The notes: a model not told the origin generated them from the letters alone. Shown: positions 41,127-50,904, numbered from the stretch's first letter. The stretch: 64,000 nt of DNA from Clostridium sp. C2-6-12 (GCF_009928485.1 NZ_JAABNP010000012.1:1-64000); one strand, 5' to 3'. Program-made: numbers and translations.

Positions 41127-41127
41127 T
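41074..41127 (+). terminator. hairpin terminator of the GGAGAACC family
   Basis: GGAGGAGAACC pairs with GGTTCTCTTC, with a T-rich tail. Its left arm is read as the end of the truncated hydrolase frame. Confidence 0.6.
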
Positions 41128-41188
41128 AATATATTTATAAAAAATTGTGTGAATTTAATGACTTGCATATAGAGAGTTATACATAAAT

Positions 41189-41644
41189 TTAGAAATCTGA
41201 AAAGAATTTCTCTATACTCTTATTTATAGGAATTTCTGAAAAAATAATATGTGTAGAAGTTGTTGAGTCTAATGATGAAATAGAATCAACAAATTTTTCG
41301 ATTTCAGATATTGATTTAACACATAATTTCAGTAATATACAAGAATGACCTGCGATTCTATAACAGAAAATTACACGAGGATGATTATAAATAAATTCTT
41401 TGAATTTTTCGAAATTACTATTTTTAATATCAATTTGAATCATACATTGTATAGAAAAATCTAAAGCAGCTTCATTTATTTTTATAGTATATCCTTCAAT
41501 TATTCCACTATCTTCGAATTTTCTTATTCTTTCAGCAACTGATGGAGGGGATAAGTTTACTCTTTTTGATATTTCTCTAACGGATAAACGACTATCTAAT
41601 TGAAGTTCCTTCAAAATTTTAATATCTGTATTGTCGATTTTCAT
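41189..41644 (-). CDS. Lrp/AsnC family transcriptional regulator
   Basis: A 151-residue regulator. The N-terminal helix-turn-helix is DIKILKELQLDSRLSVREIS and LSPPSVAERIRKFEDSGII. The C-terminal RAM domain covers about 65-145. Lrp-type proteins respond to amino acids. It is divergent from the aldo/keto reductase gene (149 bases apart) and may regulate it. Confidence 0.85.
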   Translation of the reverse strand: MKIDNTDIKILKELQLDSRLSVREISKRVNLSPPSVAERIRKFEDSGIIEGYTIKINEAALDFSIQCMIQIDIKNSNFEKFKEFIYNHPRVIFCYRIAGHSCILLKLCVKSISEIEKFVDSISSLDSTTSTHIIFSEIPINKSIEKFFSDF

Positions 41645-41793
41645 ATGAAATAAAATACCTCTCTTTTTATTTGATTTGAAATGTTTATTAATAAAAATGA
41701 TAACAAGTATAAAGGAAAAATATCCATTAACTTATTATAATATAATAAGTTAGTGGCCTCAACTTTTGTAAAAAAATGAAGGGAATAAAAATA

Positions 41794-42639
41794 ATGAAAA
41801 ATAATAAAGATTATGTAATTTTAAATAATGGAGTTAAAATGCCTTTGCTTGGATTCGGAACTTATAATGCTGAAGACTTAACCAAACTTAAGAATTCATT
41901 AAAGGAATGTATAAAAATCGGATACCGTCATATAGATACAGCTTCTTTTTATGGAAATGAAGAAGTAATTGGTAGTGTATTAAAGGAAAGTGACATATCT
42001 AGAGATGAAATATTCTTAGCTAACAAGGTTTGGAATTCTGAGCAAGGTTACGATAAAACTCTCAAGGCTTTCAAAAACTCTACAGAAAAGCTTAAGACAG
42101 ATTATCTCGATTTATATTTGATTCATTGGCCACAACCTTTAAATAAAGAAACTTGGAAGGCACTTGAAAAGTTATATAAGGAAGGATATATAAGAGCTAT
42201 AGGAGTTAGTAATTTTACAACGAATCATTTGAAAGAATTAATGAAAAATGCTGAGATAATGCCAGCAGTGAATCAAATAGAATTTCATCCAAGGCTTGTT
42301 CAGAAAGAATTGATGGAGTATTGCATAAAATATAATATTCAGTTAGAAGCTTGGTCTCCTTTAATGAGGGGATTAGTTTTTAAAATTACATATTTACAGA
42401 AGCTTTCACAGAAATATGAAAGATCAATTTCCCAAATAGTATTAAGGTGGGATTTGCAAATGGGGGTTGCCACCATTCCTAAATCAACAACATATACAAG
42501 GATAAAAGAAAATGCAGATATATTTAATTTTGAAATTAGTAAGGAAGATATGAGTGAAATTGAGAAACTTAATGATGGATTTAGGATTGGAATGAATCCT
42601 AATGATGTATATGAACATCCAGGGATAATAATAGACTGA
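41794..42639 (+). CDS. aldo/keto reductase
   Basis: A 281-residue NADPH-dependent oxidoreductase. Catalytic tetrad residues are visible: HIDTASFYGNEE (Asp and Tyr), FLANKVW (Lys) and LIHWP (His). Cofactor-binding motifs IPKSTTYTRIKENADIF are also present. It matches the diketogluconate-reductase/glyoxal-reductase type. GAAGGGA lies nine bases before the ATG at 41794. The substrate is not known. Confidence 0.85.
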   Translation: MKNNKDYVILNNGVKMPLLGFGTYNAEDLTKLKNSLKECIKIGYRHIDTASFYGNEEVIGSVLKESDISRDEIFLANKVWNSEQGYDKTLKAFKNSTEKLKTDYLDLYLIHWPQPLNKETWKALEKLYKEGYIRAIGVSNFTTNHLKELMKNAEIMPAVNQIEFHPRLVQKELMEYCIKYNIQLEAWSPLMRGLVFKITYLQKLSQKYERSISQIVLRWDLQMGVATIPKSTTYTRIKENADIFNFEISKEDMSEIEKLNDGFRIGMNPNDVYEHPGIIID

Positions 42640-42831
42640 TATGTTGAACTAAATTATAAATAAAATGAAGTATGCTGTGGTATTTTTACTGAGAATAAGA
42701 ACTTATGTGCGTATATTATTTGTGGAATTGGAAATAACTATAGTATATACATATGAGCGTTTAAGAATGAGCTGGTTTATATTGAAAGATAGATAAATAT
42801 AGCTTAAAATTAAAAGAAAGTAGTGATAATA

Positions 42832-43824
42832 TTGGCAGTAGATAGTGAGAGGATAAGGCTTGATGAAATTATAAAAGCTCTATTTACAACATCAAAAGGT
42901 GTTTTAATAAAATTACTTACTGGAATTTTTGAAGAGAATTTTACTGAAGAAGAAGTTGAAATATCAATGGAAAATAAGGAATTTCCAAAAGAAAATTATG
43001 AAGCTAAAGAAATTCCAATGATAGATTTAATAAGAGCTGATTTCTTAGCTAAATTTACTGAAAAGGCTAGCAATAAAAAACATTATTACCATATCTAATT
43101 TCAATTAAATAACGACAATAATATGATAATAAGAACTTTTGAATATGGATTTAATTATGCAAAGGAAGTTGCAAGAAATGAGGGCATAGATAAAAATGTT
43201 TTATATTTTCCAAATCAGAGGGTAATATATATGGAGGAAAATAGAAATATTGAAGACATTTTAAGTATGATAATAATATTTCCTAATGGTCAACAAGTTA
43301 ATTACACTGTTCCAGTAATTAAATATTGGAAATATGATATTGATACGCTAAAATCCCAATATATGTATCCATTGATTCCTTTGAATCTTTTCCAATTAAG
43401 AAAAGTATTACAAAGCATAATTGATAGTAATAAAGAAAATAAAGAAATACTTTTGAAAGAGTATTTAGCTGAAGCACGAGAAAAAGCTAAGATTATTGTA
43501 TATACTTGTGATGAATTATTCAAAGATAAGCTAATAGAAGGAACTGATTTGCATACGTTTCTTCTTGCAGTGCAAAATTTAATTGAATATTTGAATGGCA
43601 AATATTTTAGAGATATGAAAATTGAAGAGGAGGTAAAGCTTATGACTAAAACATTATATGATCCAATAGTAGAACAAAAGGGAATAGAGAAGGGCGTAGA
43701 AAAAGAAAAAATTGAAATTGCAAAAAACTTATTAAAATTAGGAGTTGACATTGATAAAATTATCAAAGCAACGGGATTGTCAGAAAAGGAAGTTAATGAG
43801 CTTAGCAGAGAAATTAAATCATAG
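42832..43824 (+). pseudogene. Rpn-type PD-(D/E)XK nuclease interrupted by a nonsense codon
   Basis: One continuous frame runs from a TTG at 42832 to 43824, broken only by TAA at 43096-43098. The codons around it read HYYHI-stop-FQLNNDNN, so the stop replaces the catalytic Glu of the ExQ motif (expected HIEFQL). GAA to TAA is a one-base change. The upstream part holds MIDLIRADF with the metal-binding Asp. The downstream part carries KGIEKGVEKEK and a C-terminal helix-turn-helix-like segment. The downstream piece could be translated from 43123 but would lack the active site. Confidence 0.75.
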
Positions 43825-43910
43825 ATATGATGAATATACTTCCTTGTACTGGGAGTGATAATTTATTTAAAATACTAATTATATAAATTACAAATTAATA
43901 ATATTTAATT

Positions 43911-43955
43911 GAGGAGAACCAAATCCAAATTATTGGATAGGTTCTCCCTTCTTTT
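43911..43955. terminator. bidirectional hairpin terminator of the GGAGAACC family
   Basis: GGAGAACC and GGTTCTCC are an exact 8-bp stem, with inner ATCCAA/TTGGAT. It separates the convergent Rpn and LysR genes. Confidence 0.75.
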
Positions 43956-44844
43956 ATTGAATATTAAAATCTTTTCTTACCAATTCAATAAATAGTGACA
44001 TTGCAGGGCTTATCCATTTATTTTTGTGATAAGCATAAATTGCTGTGATTTTTGCATCTAAAGAGTCTACCTTTATTTCTTTTAACTTTCCATTAGTAAG
44101 TTCTTCTTCTACTGTAAAACGTGGTAAGAATGAAATTCCAAGATTACTTGCCACGCATTTTTTTATAGCTTCTATGCTGCCAAGTTCGATTGTATTGTTT
44201 AAAAATATGTTCTTATCAAAAAAATAGCTTTCAAGGATTTTTCTATAAATTGATTCAACTTCATTAATGATAAGGCTTGTATTAATTTTTTGATTAGGTG
44301 TGCTGAAATCAAATTTTTCTTGTTCAAATTGAGGGGAACATACTAAAGCTACGCCAAAATCGGAAAGTTTAACAGCAGTTAAGCTTTCATTTTTACTTCC
44401 CACATTATACATTAAACCAAGATCTGCTTCACCACTGGCTAACATATTTTTTATGTCATAGCAATTGAGGGAAACCATAGAAAGTTTCACATTAGGAGCT
44501 TTTTCTTTAAACATATATAATACATTTTGTAATTTATAAGACATCAAGGATTCTGCAACAGCAATTTTTAATTCTCCTGTAATATTATCACCATATTTTC
44601 CAATGCTCTCAATTTTTTTTACTGTATTAAGTAATTCATCTGCATATGGTATTAGTTCTTTTCCTAAAGGAGTGAGTACCATATTACGGCCTATTTTTTC
44701 AAATAACTTGATTGAAAGTTCCTGCTCTAGCTGCTGAATTTGCGATGTAACAGTAGATTGAGTATACCCTAATTTCATTGCTGCATTTGAAAAATTACCT
44801 TCTTCTATAATTCCTTTAAAGGTTTTAAAATGTCTTATATCCAT
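43954..44844 (-). CDS. LysR family transcriptional regulator
   Basis: A 296-residue LysR protein. The N-terminal winged helix is NFSNAAMKLGYTQSTVTSQI, then LEQELSIKLFEK; the type 2 periplasmic-binding effector domain covers about 90-290. The ATG at 44844 has GGAG eight bases upstream; the GTG at 44853 overlaps it. The promoter region contains an inverted repeat at 44877-44915. It is divergent from the thiolase gene with 337 bases between, so control of that gene is possible but unproven. Confidence 0.85.
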   Translation of the reverse strand: MDIRHFKTFKGIIEEGNFSNAAMKLGYTQSTVTSQIQQLEQELSIKLFEKIGRNMVLTPLGKELIPYADELLNTVKKIESIGKYGDNITGELKIAVAESLMSYKLQNVLYMFKEKAPNVKLSMVSLNCYDIKNMLASGEADLGLMYNVGSKNESLTAVKLSDFGVALVCSPQFEQEKFDFSTPNQKINTSLIINEVESIYRKILESYFFDKNIFLNNTIELGSIEAIKKCVASNLGISFLPRFTVEEELTNGKLKEIKVDSLDAKITAIYAYHKNKWISPAMSLFIELVRKDFNIQ

Positions 44845-44876
44845 TAACTTCACTCCAATCTCTATATTAAGTTAAT

Positions 44877-44915
44877 GATATATTGAAAAAAACGAATTGT
44901 CAATTCGAATATATC
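44877..44915. promoter_or_regulatory. inverted repeat in the LysR promoter region
   Basis: GATATATT (44877-44884) and AATATATC (44908-44915) flank CGAATTGTCAATTCG (44893-44907). It is a good candidate LysR binding site. Confidence 0.5.
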
Positions 44916-45060
44916 AATTTTACAGATGTATAATCCTTTGATAATATAAAGTCATAGAGCAGGTGCAAATTAATTTAGTAAGTTTTACGAATGCTCTTAT
45001 ATTAAATATAGTGCAATTATCAATGTTCAATACTCAATAATCCATAATAAATAAATGTTT

Positions 45061-45114
45061 ATTTCCATTGGAAATCTTTAAGTTTTGAACAATCCTTTTT
45101 GCAAAATATATTTA
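45061..45114 (+). promoter_or_regulatory. candidate promoter and palindrome of the thiolase gene
   Basis: ATTTCCA-t-TGGAAAT (45061-45075) is a perfect palindrome. TTGAAC (45085-45090) with TATTTA 18 bases later is a weak promoter match. The rest of 44916-45181 shows nothing else clear. Confidence 0.35.
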
Positions 45115-45181
45115 TAGATTCTTATACGAATATTTGTTAAAAAAATAACAAATAAAATTTTCATTATGGGAGGAATAAAAA

Positions 45182-46360
45182 ATGAAAGATGTAGTAATAG
45201 TAAGTGCAGTAAGAACTGCAATAGGAGCTTATGGCAAAACTTTGAAAGATGTACCAGCAGTTGAATTAGGTGCAATAGTTATAAAAGAAGCTGTTAAAAG
45301 AGCAAATATTAAACCAGAAGAAATTAATGAAGTTATCTTTGGAAATGTGCTTCAAGCAGGTCTTGGACAAAACCCAGCAAGGCAAGCTGCTGTGAAAGCT
45401 GGACTACCTGTAGAAATACCTGCTTTTACAATTAATAAGGTTTGTGGTTCAGGTTTAAGAGCAATAAGTTTAGCAGCTCAAATCATAAAAGCTGGTGATG
45501 CTGATGCTATTGTAGTAGGTGGTATGGAAAATATGTCTAGTGCACCATTTTTACTTGATAATGCAAGATGGGGACAAAGAATGGGACATGGGCAATTTGT
45601 TGATGAAATGATAAAAGATGGTTTATGGGATGCCTTCAATGATTATCATATGGGAGTAACTGCAGAAAATGTAGCTGAAAAATGGAATGTAACAAGAGAA
45701 GAACAAGATGAGTTTTCACTTTTATCACAACAAAAAGCAGAAAGAGCAATTAAAAATGGAGAATTTAAAGATGAAATAGTTCCTGTAGTAATTAAAACAA
45801 AAAAAGGTGAAATAATATTTGACCAAGATGAATTCCCTAGGTTTGGTAATACCATAGAAGCCTTAAGAAAACTTAAACCTATTTTTAAGGAAAATGGTAC
45901 AGTTACAGCAGGTAACGCATCTGGCTTAAATGATGGAGCAGCAGCCTTAGTAATTATGAGTGGAGACAAAGCTAAAGAATTAGGAATAAAACCACTTGCT
46001 AAAATCACATCCTATGGATCAGCAGGATTAGACCCAGCAATAATGGGATATGGTGCATTTTATGCAACAAAAGCTGCTTTAGATAAAATCAATTTAAAAG
46101 CTGAAGATTTAGATTTAATTGAAGCAAATGAAGCCTATGCATCACAAAGTATAGCAATAACTAAAGGCTTAAATTTAGATATGAACAAAGTTAATGTTAA
46201 TGGTGGAGCTATAGCACTTGGACATCCTATTGGTGCATCTGGAGCACGTATTCTTGTAACTTTACTACATGCTATGGAAAAAAGAGATGCCAAGAAAGGA
46301 CTTGCAACCTTGTGTATTGGTGGAGGACAAGGAACTGCCTTAATAGTTGAAAGAGAATAA
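45182..46360 (+). CDS. thlA: acetyl-CoA C-acetyltransferase (thiolase)
   Basis: A 392-residue biosynthetic thiolase that condenses two acetyl-CoA to acetoacetyl-CoA at the entry to butyrate and butanol formation. The active-site residues are exact: C88 in [11 protein letters not shown]348 in GHPIGASGA and C378 in CIGGGQGTA. The length is that of the clostridial ThlA family. GGGAGGA precedes the ATG by seven bases. It is monocistronic here, away from the crt-bcd-etf-hbd operon, as in other clostridia. Confidence 0.95.
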   Translation: MKDVVIVSAVRTAIGAYGKTLKDVPAVELGAIVIKEAVKRANIKPEEINEVIFGNVLQAGLGQNPARQAAVKAGLPVEIPAFTINKVCGSGLRAISLAAQIIKAGDADAIVVGGMENMSSAPFLLDNARWGQRMGHGQFVDEMIKDGLWDAFNDYHMGVTAENVAEKWNVTREEQDEFSLLSQQKAERAIKNGEFKDEIVPVVIKTKKGEIIFDQDEFPRFGNTIEALRKLKPIFKENGTVTAGNASGLNDGAAALVIMSGDKAKELGIKPLAKITSYGSAGLDPAIMGYGAFYATKAALDKINLKAEDLDLIEANEAYASQSIAITKGLNLDMNKVNVNGGAIALGHPIGASGARILVTLLHAMEKRDAKKGLATLCIGGGQGTALIVERE

Positions 46361-46450
46361 TTAGAATCATTAAATAGGTCATATAAAAGCAAATATAAGG
46401 CAAGCTTACAGACATATTAGTTTTATATGACCAAGAAAGAGGTGTGGAAA

Positions 46451-47482
46451 ATGACTTTATTGGCAGAGGAAATTAAAAATGCAGCAATAAATTTTGGATA
46501 TGAAAAGTGTGGAATCATTAAGGTATCTGATATAGATGGCTATAAAGAAAAGCTTGAAGAAAGAATTGAACGTATTCCACAAGCAAAAGGTTTTTATCAA
46601 AGTCAGCAACGTTTTATCAATTTGCAAGCTACTTACCCTTGGGCAAAATCAATTGTAATATGCGTAAGAAAATATGGAAAATATCATATTCCAAAACATT
46701 TAAAAGGAATGATTGCAAAATACTATTTGGTTGATGGAAGAAAAGATGAGAATTCTAAAGATTTTCAAGATAGTCTAAAATTTGAAAAATATATGAGGGA
46801 ATTAGGGCTTAGAGCAGAAACTGAGAGAGGTTTTGGTCTTGTGCCATTACGTTTTGCAGCTATGAAAGCTGGACTTGGAATAGTTCGAAAGAATAATTTT
46901 TTTTATACTGAAAGTGGCTCCACAGTATATTTGGAGGCTTGGCTTATTGATAGGGAATTAGAATGTATAGAAACACCAAAGGTAAGGCCTTGTTCTGATA
47001 AGTGTAATTTATGCATGAAAGCCTGTCCTTCAGCTTCTTTATCAGAGCCATATACAATGAATCCTATAGCATGTGTTTCTTGCATAACCACCTTTATGGG
47101 AAGAGATATGATTAATGAAAAATACAGAGAAGAAATAGGAAACTGGGTTTATGGCTGCGATGTGTGCCAAGATGTTTGTCCTATGAATAAAAATAGTTGG
47201 ACAGAAACAGAAGAGTTTCCTAAGCTGGAAGAATTAAGTGAGCATATATCTTTAGAAAAAATTCTTAAAATGGATTATTCCTATTTAGAAGAAGTGATGC
47301 AGACTAAGTTCTGGTATATAGATAAACCAAGTGTTTGGAAATGGAAAGTTAATGCTATTAATGTAATGGTAAATAATTATGAAGAAAAATATAAAGAACA
47401 TTTATTGTATGCTTGTAACGATAGTAATTCAAAAGTTCGGGAAATGGCAGAGTGGGCAATTATGAAATTGAAACTACAATAA
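46451..47482 (+). CDS. QueG-like double [4Fe-4S] cluster protein
   Basis: A 343-residue cytosolic protein related to epoxyqueuosine reductase. Two ferredoxin-type motifs are present: CSDKCNLCMKACP, and CDVCQDVCP with the extra CVSC. The N-terminal part has ATYPWAKSIVICVRKYGKYH, and the C-terminal HEAT-like repeat region ends VREMAEWAIMKLK. The active-site details of true QueG are not clear, so it may be a paralogue with another substrate. The ATG at 46451 has GAGGTG six bases upstream. A TetR gene follows. Confidence 0.7.
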   Translation: MTLLAEEIKNAAINFGYEKCGIIKVSDIDGYKEKLEERIERIPQAKGFYQSQQRFINLQATYPWAKSIVICVRKYGKYHIPKHLKGMIAKYYLVDGRKDENSKDFQDSLKFEKYMRELGLRAETERGFGLVPLRFAAMKAGLGIVRKNNFFYTESGSTVYLEAWLIDRELECIETPKVRPCSDKCNLCMKACPSASLSEPYTMNPIACVSCITTFMGRDMINEKYREEIGNWVYGCDVCQDVCPMNKNSWTETEEFPKLEELSEHISLEKILKMDYSYLEEVMQTKFWYIDKPSVWKWKVNAINVMVNNYEEKYKEHLLYACNDSNSKVREMAEWAIMKLKLQ

Positions 47483-47501
47483 AACATATTTAAAATAATT
47501 C

Positions 47502-47530
47502 TTGACCGATCGTTCTCAAAATGATATTAT
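47502..47530 (+). promoter_or_regulatory. promoter and operator of a TetR gene
   Basis: TTGACC (47502-47507), 17 bases, TATTAT (47525-47530). GACCGATCGTTCTCA (47504-47518) overlaps the -35 box and is the first of three related sites. Confidence 0.65.
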
Positions 47531-47554
47531 CAGTTTTATAAAGGAGTGAAATCA

Positions 47555-48133
47555 ATGGGACGAAGTAGAGAATTTGATGAAAATGTAGTTCTTCAAAAAG
47601 CAATGGAATTATTTTGGAAACAAGGTTATGAAAAGACATCTTTAAATGATTTAGTAGAGCATATGGGAATCCATCGTAGAAGTTTATATGATACCTTTGG
47701 TGATAAGCATACATTATTTTTAAAAGCGATGGATTTTTATCAAGAATTAATAAGAAATAACATACAAGCTGGAGTTTTAAAGGCAGAAACAGCAAAACAA
47801 GCTATACAATTTATCTTTGATTTTATTATAGAAGGATATGAAGATAAACAATGGGGATGTTTAACTGTAAATTCAGCTACAGAATTGGCTCTTATGGATA
47901 AAGAGATAAAAGAAAGAACAGAAAGGATATTTATGCAAACAGAACAACTCCTTGCTGATCTTGTTCGAAAAGGACAACAAGCAGGTGAAATTTCTTGTGC
48001 TTATGATCCTGAAATTCTGTCAGAAGTGCTTCATAATACCTTGCATGGAATTCGTGTACAGTTAAGAATATCAGCGAGTAAGGAAAAACTTCATCGTATA
48101 GGCAATTTTTTTATGGATCTATTAAATAAGTAA
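47555..48133 (+). CDS. TetR family transcriptional regulator
   Basis: A 192-residue regulator. The helix-turn-helix is FWKQGYEKTSLNDLVEHMGI and RRSLYDTFGDKHTLF; the C-terminal ligand domain covers about 70-190. AAGGAG lies eight bases before the ATG at 47555. Related operator sequences lie in its own promoter and in the 339-base gap before the ferredoxin-nitroreductase gene, so that gene is the likely target. Confidence 0.85.
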   Translation: MGRSREFDENVVLQKAMELFWKQGYEKTSLNDLVEHMGIHRRSLYDTFGDKHTLFLKAMDFYQELIRNNIQAGVLKAETAKQAIQFIFDFIIEGYEDKQWGCLTVNSATELALMDKEIKERTERIFMQTEQLLADLVRKGQQAGEISCAYDPEILSEVLHNTLHGIRVQLRISASKEKLHRIGNFFMDLLNK

Positions 48134-48150
48134 TTTTTTTAAACTAATTA

Positions 48151-48334
48151 GAATAATCGTTCCCAAAAACATTTATGTCCTGTTGAAGCCTTGAACATAT
48201 AGAAAAGAGTAACCACTATTTAGTTTCATAATGTAAGAAATTTAAAGTGTAAAGAAAAATGAATAATATTAATGAAGCTTTCTATGTTTATTATATAAAA
48301 AATTTTTTTGCACTAATTAGAATGAACATTCTCA
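48151..48334 (+). promoter_or_regulatory. two TetR operator sites before the nitroreductase gene
   Basis: GAATAATCGTTCCCA (48151-48165) and GAATGAACATTCTCA (48320-48334) resemble the site in the TetR promoter (GAnnGAtCGTTCtCA). Both sites follow the same upstream sequence ACTAATTA, so the segment seems duplicated. The rest of 48134-48472 holds nothing clear. Confidence 0.55.
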
Positions 48335-48472
48335 AAAAAATACCTTGTATGGACTTAAGGAGGTGATTATCAAAGGTGATATTTTAAGGGAAAATATTAA
48401 AAAATAAAACAAATAAAAATTTAGCCTATTCGTACTATCTACGAGAGAAAGAATTAATAAGGAGTGAATAAA

Positions 48473-49279
48473 ATGAGTTTAATAACTGTAAATGAAGAAA
48501 AATGTATAAAATGTGGAATGTGTGTGGTGGAATGTCCAACAGGAGTAATAAAACTAGAAGCTACTGGTCCAAAAGAAGTTAATCCTAATGCATGTCTAGA
48601 ATGTGGACATTGCGTAGCTGTATGTCCTAAAGAAGCTATAGATAATGAAAAATCCCCATTATCTATGCAAAGTGAGATAGGAGAAATTAAAAAATTAAAT
48701 CCAGAAGAAGCAAAGAATTTTATGCGATCACGACGTTCTATTCGTTCATATAAAAATATGCCAGTTGAAAGAGAAAAGTTACTAGAGCTTGTTGATATTG
48801 CTCATTTAGCACCAACTGCAAGTAATTCGCAAGGTATATCATTTCTAATAGTAGATGATAAGAAAACAATTGAATTAGCAGTTGAAGAATGCATTAAATG
48901 GTTTGAAAATAGTGAAATATTAAGTAAGGCAATGGCAGGAATGATTAGTGGCTATAGGAGTAATAAAGTTGATACAATCTTAAGAGATGCACCTAGTATA
49001 ATTTTAACATTGGCTGATAAAGATTTTCGTAATGGTAGAGAAAATTCAATTCTCTCATTGTCTTATCTAGAATTATATGCCCCATCACTTGGACTTGGAT
49101 CATGTTGGGCAGGATTATTTGAAATTTGTGCTCTTAATGATAATTCGCCAATGTACAAGCTTTTTAAAATTCCAGAAGGAAAGAAAATAACAGGAGTAGT
49201 AATGGTAGGATACCCTAAGAATACATTCAAAAGATTTACAGAAAGACGACAATTATCAGCTTCTTTTTATGAAAATTAA
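48473..49279 (+). CDS. nitroreductase with N-terminal 2[4Fe-4S] ferredoxin domain
   Basis: A 268-residue protein. Residues 1-60 have two clusters' worth of cysteines (CIKCGMCVVECP and CLECGHCVAVCP). The rest is an FMN nitroreductase domain (RSRRSIRSYKNMPVEREKL, APTASNSQG and the C-terminal VVMVGYPK). This fusion passes electrons from ferredoxin to FMN and can reduce nitro or enone compounds. AAGGAG precedes the ATG at 48473. The TetR sites upstream suggest inducible expression. Confidence 0.85.
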   Translation: MSLITVNEEKCIKCGMCVVECPTGVIKLEATGPKEVNPNACLECGHCVAVCPKEAIDNEKSPLSMQSEIGEIKKLNPEEAKNFMRSRRSIRSYKNMPVEREKLLELVDIAHLAPTASNSQGISFLIVDDKKTIELAVEECIKWFENSEILSKAMAGMISGYRSNKVDTILRDAPSIILTLADKDFRNGRENSILSLSYLELYAPSLGLGSCWAGLFEICALNDNSPMYKLFKIPEGKKITGVVMVGYPKNTFKRFTERRQLSASFYEN

Positions 49280-49375
49280 ATGATTAATACTATATGATTT
49301 TATTCTAAAACATTATAAAGTCTGAATAAAGATTTTGTATATATTAATGAGAATTTAATAATGTATTGAAGTAGT

Positions 49376-49421
49376 AGAGGAGAACCAGTATCAACTATAT
49401 AGATGGCACTAGTTCTCTTTT
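49376..49421. terminator. hairpin terminator of the GGAGAACC family
   Basis: GAGGAGAAC and GTTCTCTTTT pair, with inner AGT-ATC/GAT-ACT. It lies between the convergent nitroreductase and HXXEE genes. Confidence 0.7.
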
Positions 49422-49428
49422 ATTATAT

Positions 49429-49971
49429 TCATTTAGAGGCTTCTGAATATTTGTATAAAAATCTAGATAAAGGCCCCATAAGCTTATGCATTGGTGATAT
49501 TAAAGTTGTTAATGCAATTCCTGTTAAGGAAGCTAACAAAATTATTGTCATGTTATAGTGTAATATACTTGCAGTAGTAAATAGTAACCAAATACTAGGG
49601 AATAGAAAAAGAATTGATGTTACTATTCCAGGTACATAGTGTTTAAAATGGATGCATAAAACCACATGGATAAAAACAAAATGTATAGTTATTCCTAAGA
49701 AAGCGCTATACCATATAAAATAATTTTGAAAGATTAGAGAAAATAAACTAATCAATAAAAAAAATAAAAAGATTATTTCCACGCCAATAGAAAAGGTTGG
49801 TGTTTTACAGTAGTTTACATAATTCAAAGCAAATGGTTGATGATTTGGCCAAGTTGTATCGATTGCTTTTTTATAGCGCTTACCCCATGCTTCAGCCATA
49901 ATGATTTCTTCAAAATCATGAAGCATGAAAATGATTGGAAAGATCCAAACAATAGAGTTCATAGTATTCAT
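49429..49971 (-). CDS. HXXEE domain membrane protein
   Basis: A 180-residue protein with five or so membrane segments and the diagnostic LHDFEE motif (HxxEE) at about residues 18-23. The family has a conserved His-Glu-Glu set in or near the membrane; the function is unknown. It is divergent from a TetR gene, with a perfect palindrome between, so it is probably repressed by that protein and induced by a toxic compound. Confidence 0.75.
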   Translation of the reverse strand: MNTMNSIVWIFPIIFMLHDFEEIIMAEAWGKRYKKAIDTTWPNHQPFALNYVNYCKTPTFSIGVEIIFLFFLLISLFSLIFQNYFIWYSAFLGITIHFVFIHVVLCIHFKHYVPGIVTSILFLFPSIWLLFTTASILHYNMTIILLASLTGIALTTLISPMHKLMGPLSRFLYKYSEASK

Positions 49972-49991
49972 AAAAATTCCCCCTTTTTAAT

Positions 49992-50005
49992 GACACAATT
50001 GTGTC
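49992..50005. promoter_or_regulatory. perfect palindromic operator between HXXEE and TetR genes
   Basis: GACACAATTGTGTC, 14 bases, lies 21 bases upstream of the HXXEE start. Confidence 0.65.
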
Positions 50006-50106
50006 TGTTAATAATATTTATTATAATATTTAAAAAAGCATATTCAAGCATTTATGATCAATAGCTACAAATTAGTAAATCTGTGACAGTAAAGGAGGAA
50101 CAAAAC

Positions 50107-50682
50107 ATGAATGGTAAAAATAAAGGAAATACAGTATCTAATCAATCAAAACTCTGGATGGAAAATGCTCTGCTAAAACTCATGGAGACAGAAAATTATA
50201 GAGAGATTACTATACAGGAAATCACTGATAATGCAGGGCTTTCAAGACGAACTTTTTACCGTAACTATTCTTCAAAAGATGAAATTTTAGAAGGGTGTTT
50301 TTATAAAATTTGGTTGGAATATAGAGCAGCTGTTCTGGAAGAAACAGAATTATCATTACCTAACATTGCTACAGTATTTTTTAAAGTAATGAAAAAGCAT
50401 TTAGCTTTTTTATCACTTGTCAATCGACATCAATTACTTCCCCTATTTCTTCAAAAGATTGATGAGCTTTTACCACCAGCTTTTGATGAGGTTAAAGGGA
50501 GGGAGATGCCTTTCTCTAAAGAAACTATTCAGTATGCTTTAACCTTTAGTACTGGTGGATTTATGAGGATTCTTATTCGATGGTTGAATGATAGTAAGCA
50601 GAAATCACCAGAGGAAATGGCTAGGATGATGAAGGATTTCATTTCAATTTTCAACTATCCAAATATCTCAAAAGTTGATTAG
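50107..50682 (+). CDS. TetR/AcrR family transcriptional regulator
   Basis: A 191-residue regulator. The helix-turn-helix is YREITIQEITDNAGLSRRTF and YRNYSSKDEILEG; the C-terminal domain is of the TetR_C_33/DhaS-like helical type. AAAGGAGG lies seven bases before the ATG at 50107. It is divergent from the HXXEE gene with the palindrome GACACAATTGTGTC between. It likely represses both. Confidence 0.85.
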   Translation: MNGKNKGNTVSNQSKLWMENALLKLMETENYREITIQEITDNAGLSRRTFYRNYSSKDEILEGCFYKIWLEYRAAVLEETELSLPNIATVFFKVMKKHLAFLSLVNRHQLLPLFLQKIDELLPPAFDEVKGREMPFSKETIQYALTFSTGGFMRILIRWLNDSKQKSPEEMARMMKDFISIFNYPNISKVD

Positions 50683-50904
50683 TTATCATTTACGTTAAAT
50701 ATGTGGAAGTCAGCATTGGAGGATTTCCTAAAAAGAGCAGTATTGTTTTGATAATTATAGATTAATATGATAAAAATGTTTATAATTGTAATATGATTAA
50801 TTTTAGGGAAAATAATAACGTTGATAATTTTTTAGTTGATGTATCTGAGTTATTATGATTTGAAATATAAGCAATAATTTAAAGAGATAGATTATGGGGG
50901 GAAA

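Noticed and set aside
45646..46008. 120-codon frame antisense to the thiolase gene
   Set aside because: Shadow of the conserved thiolase; no start site or homology.
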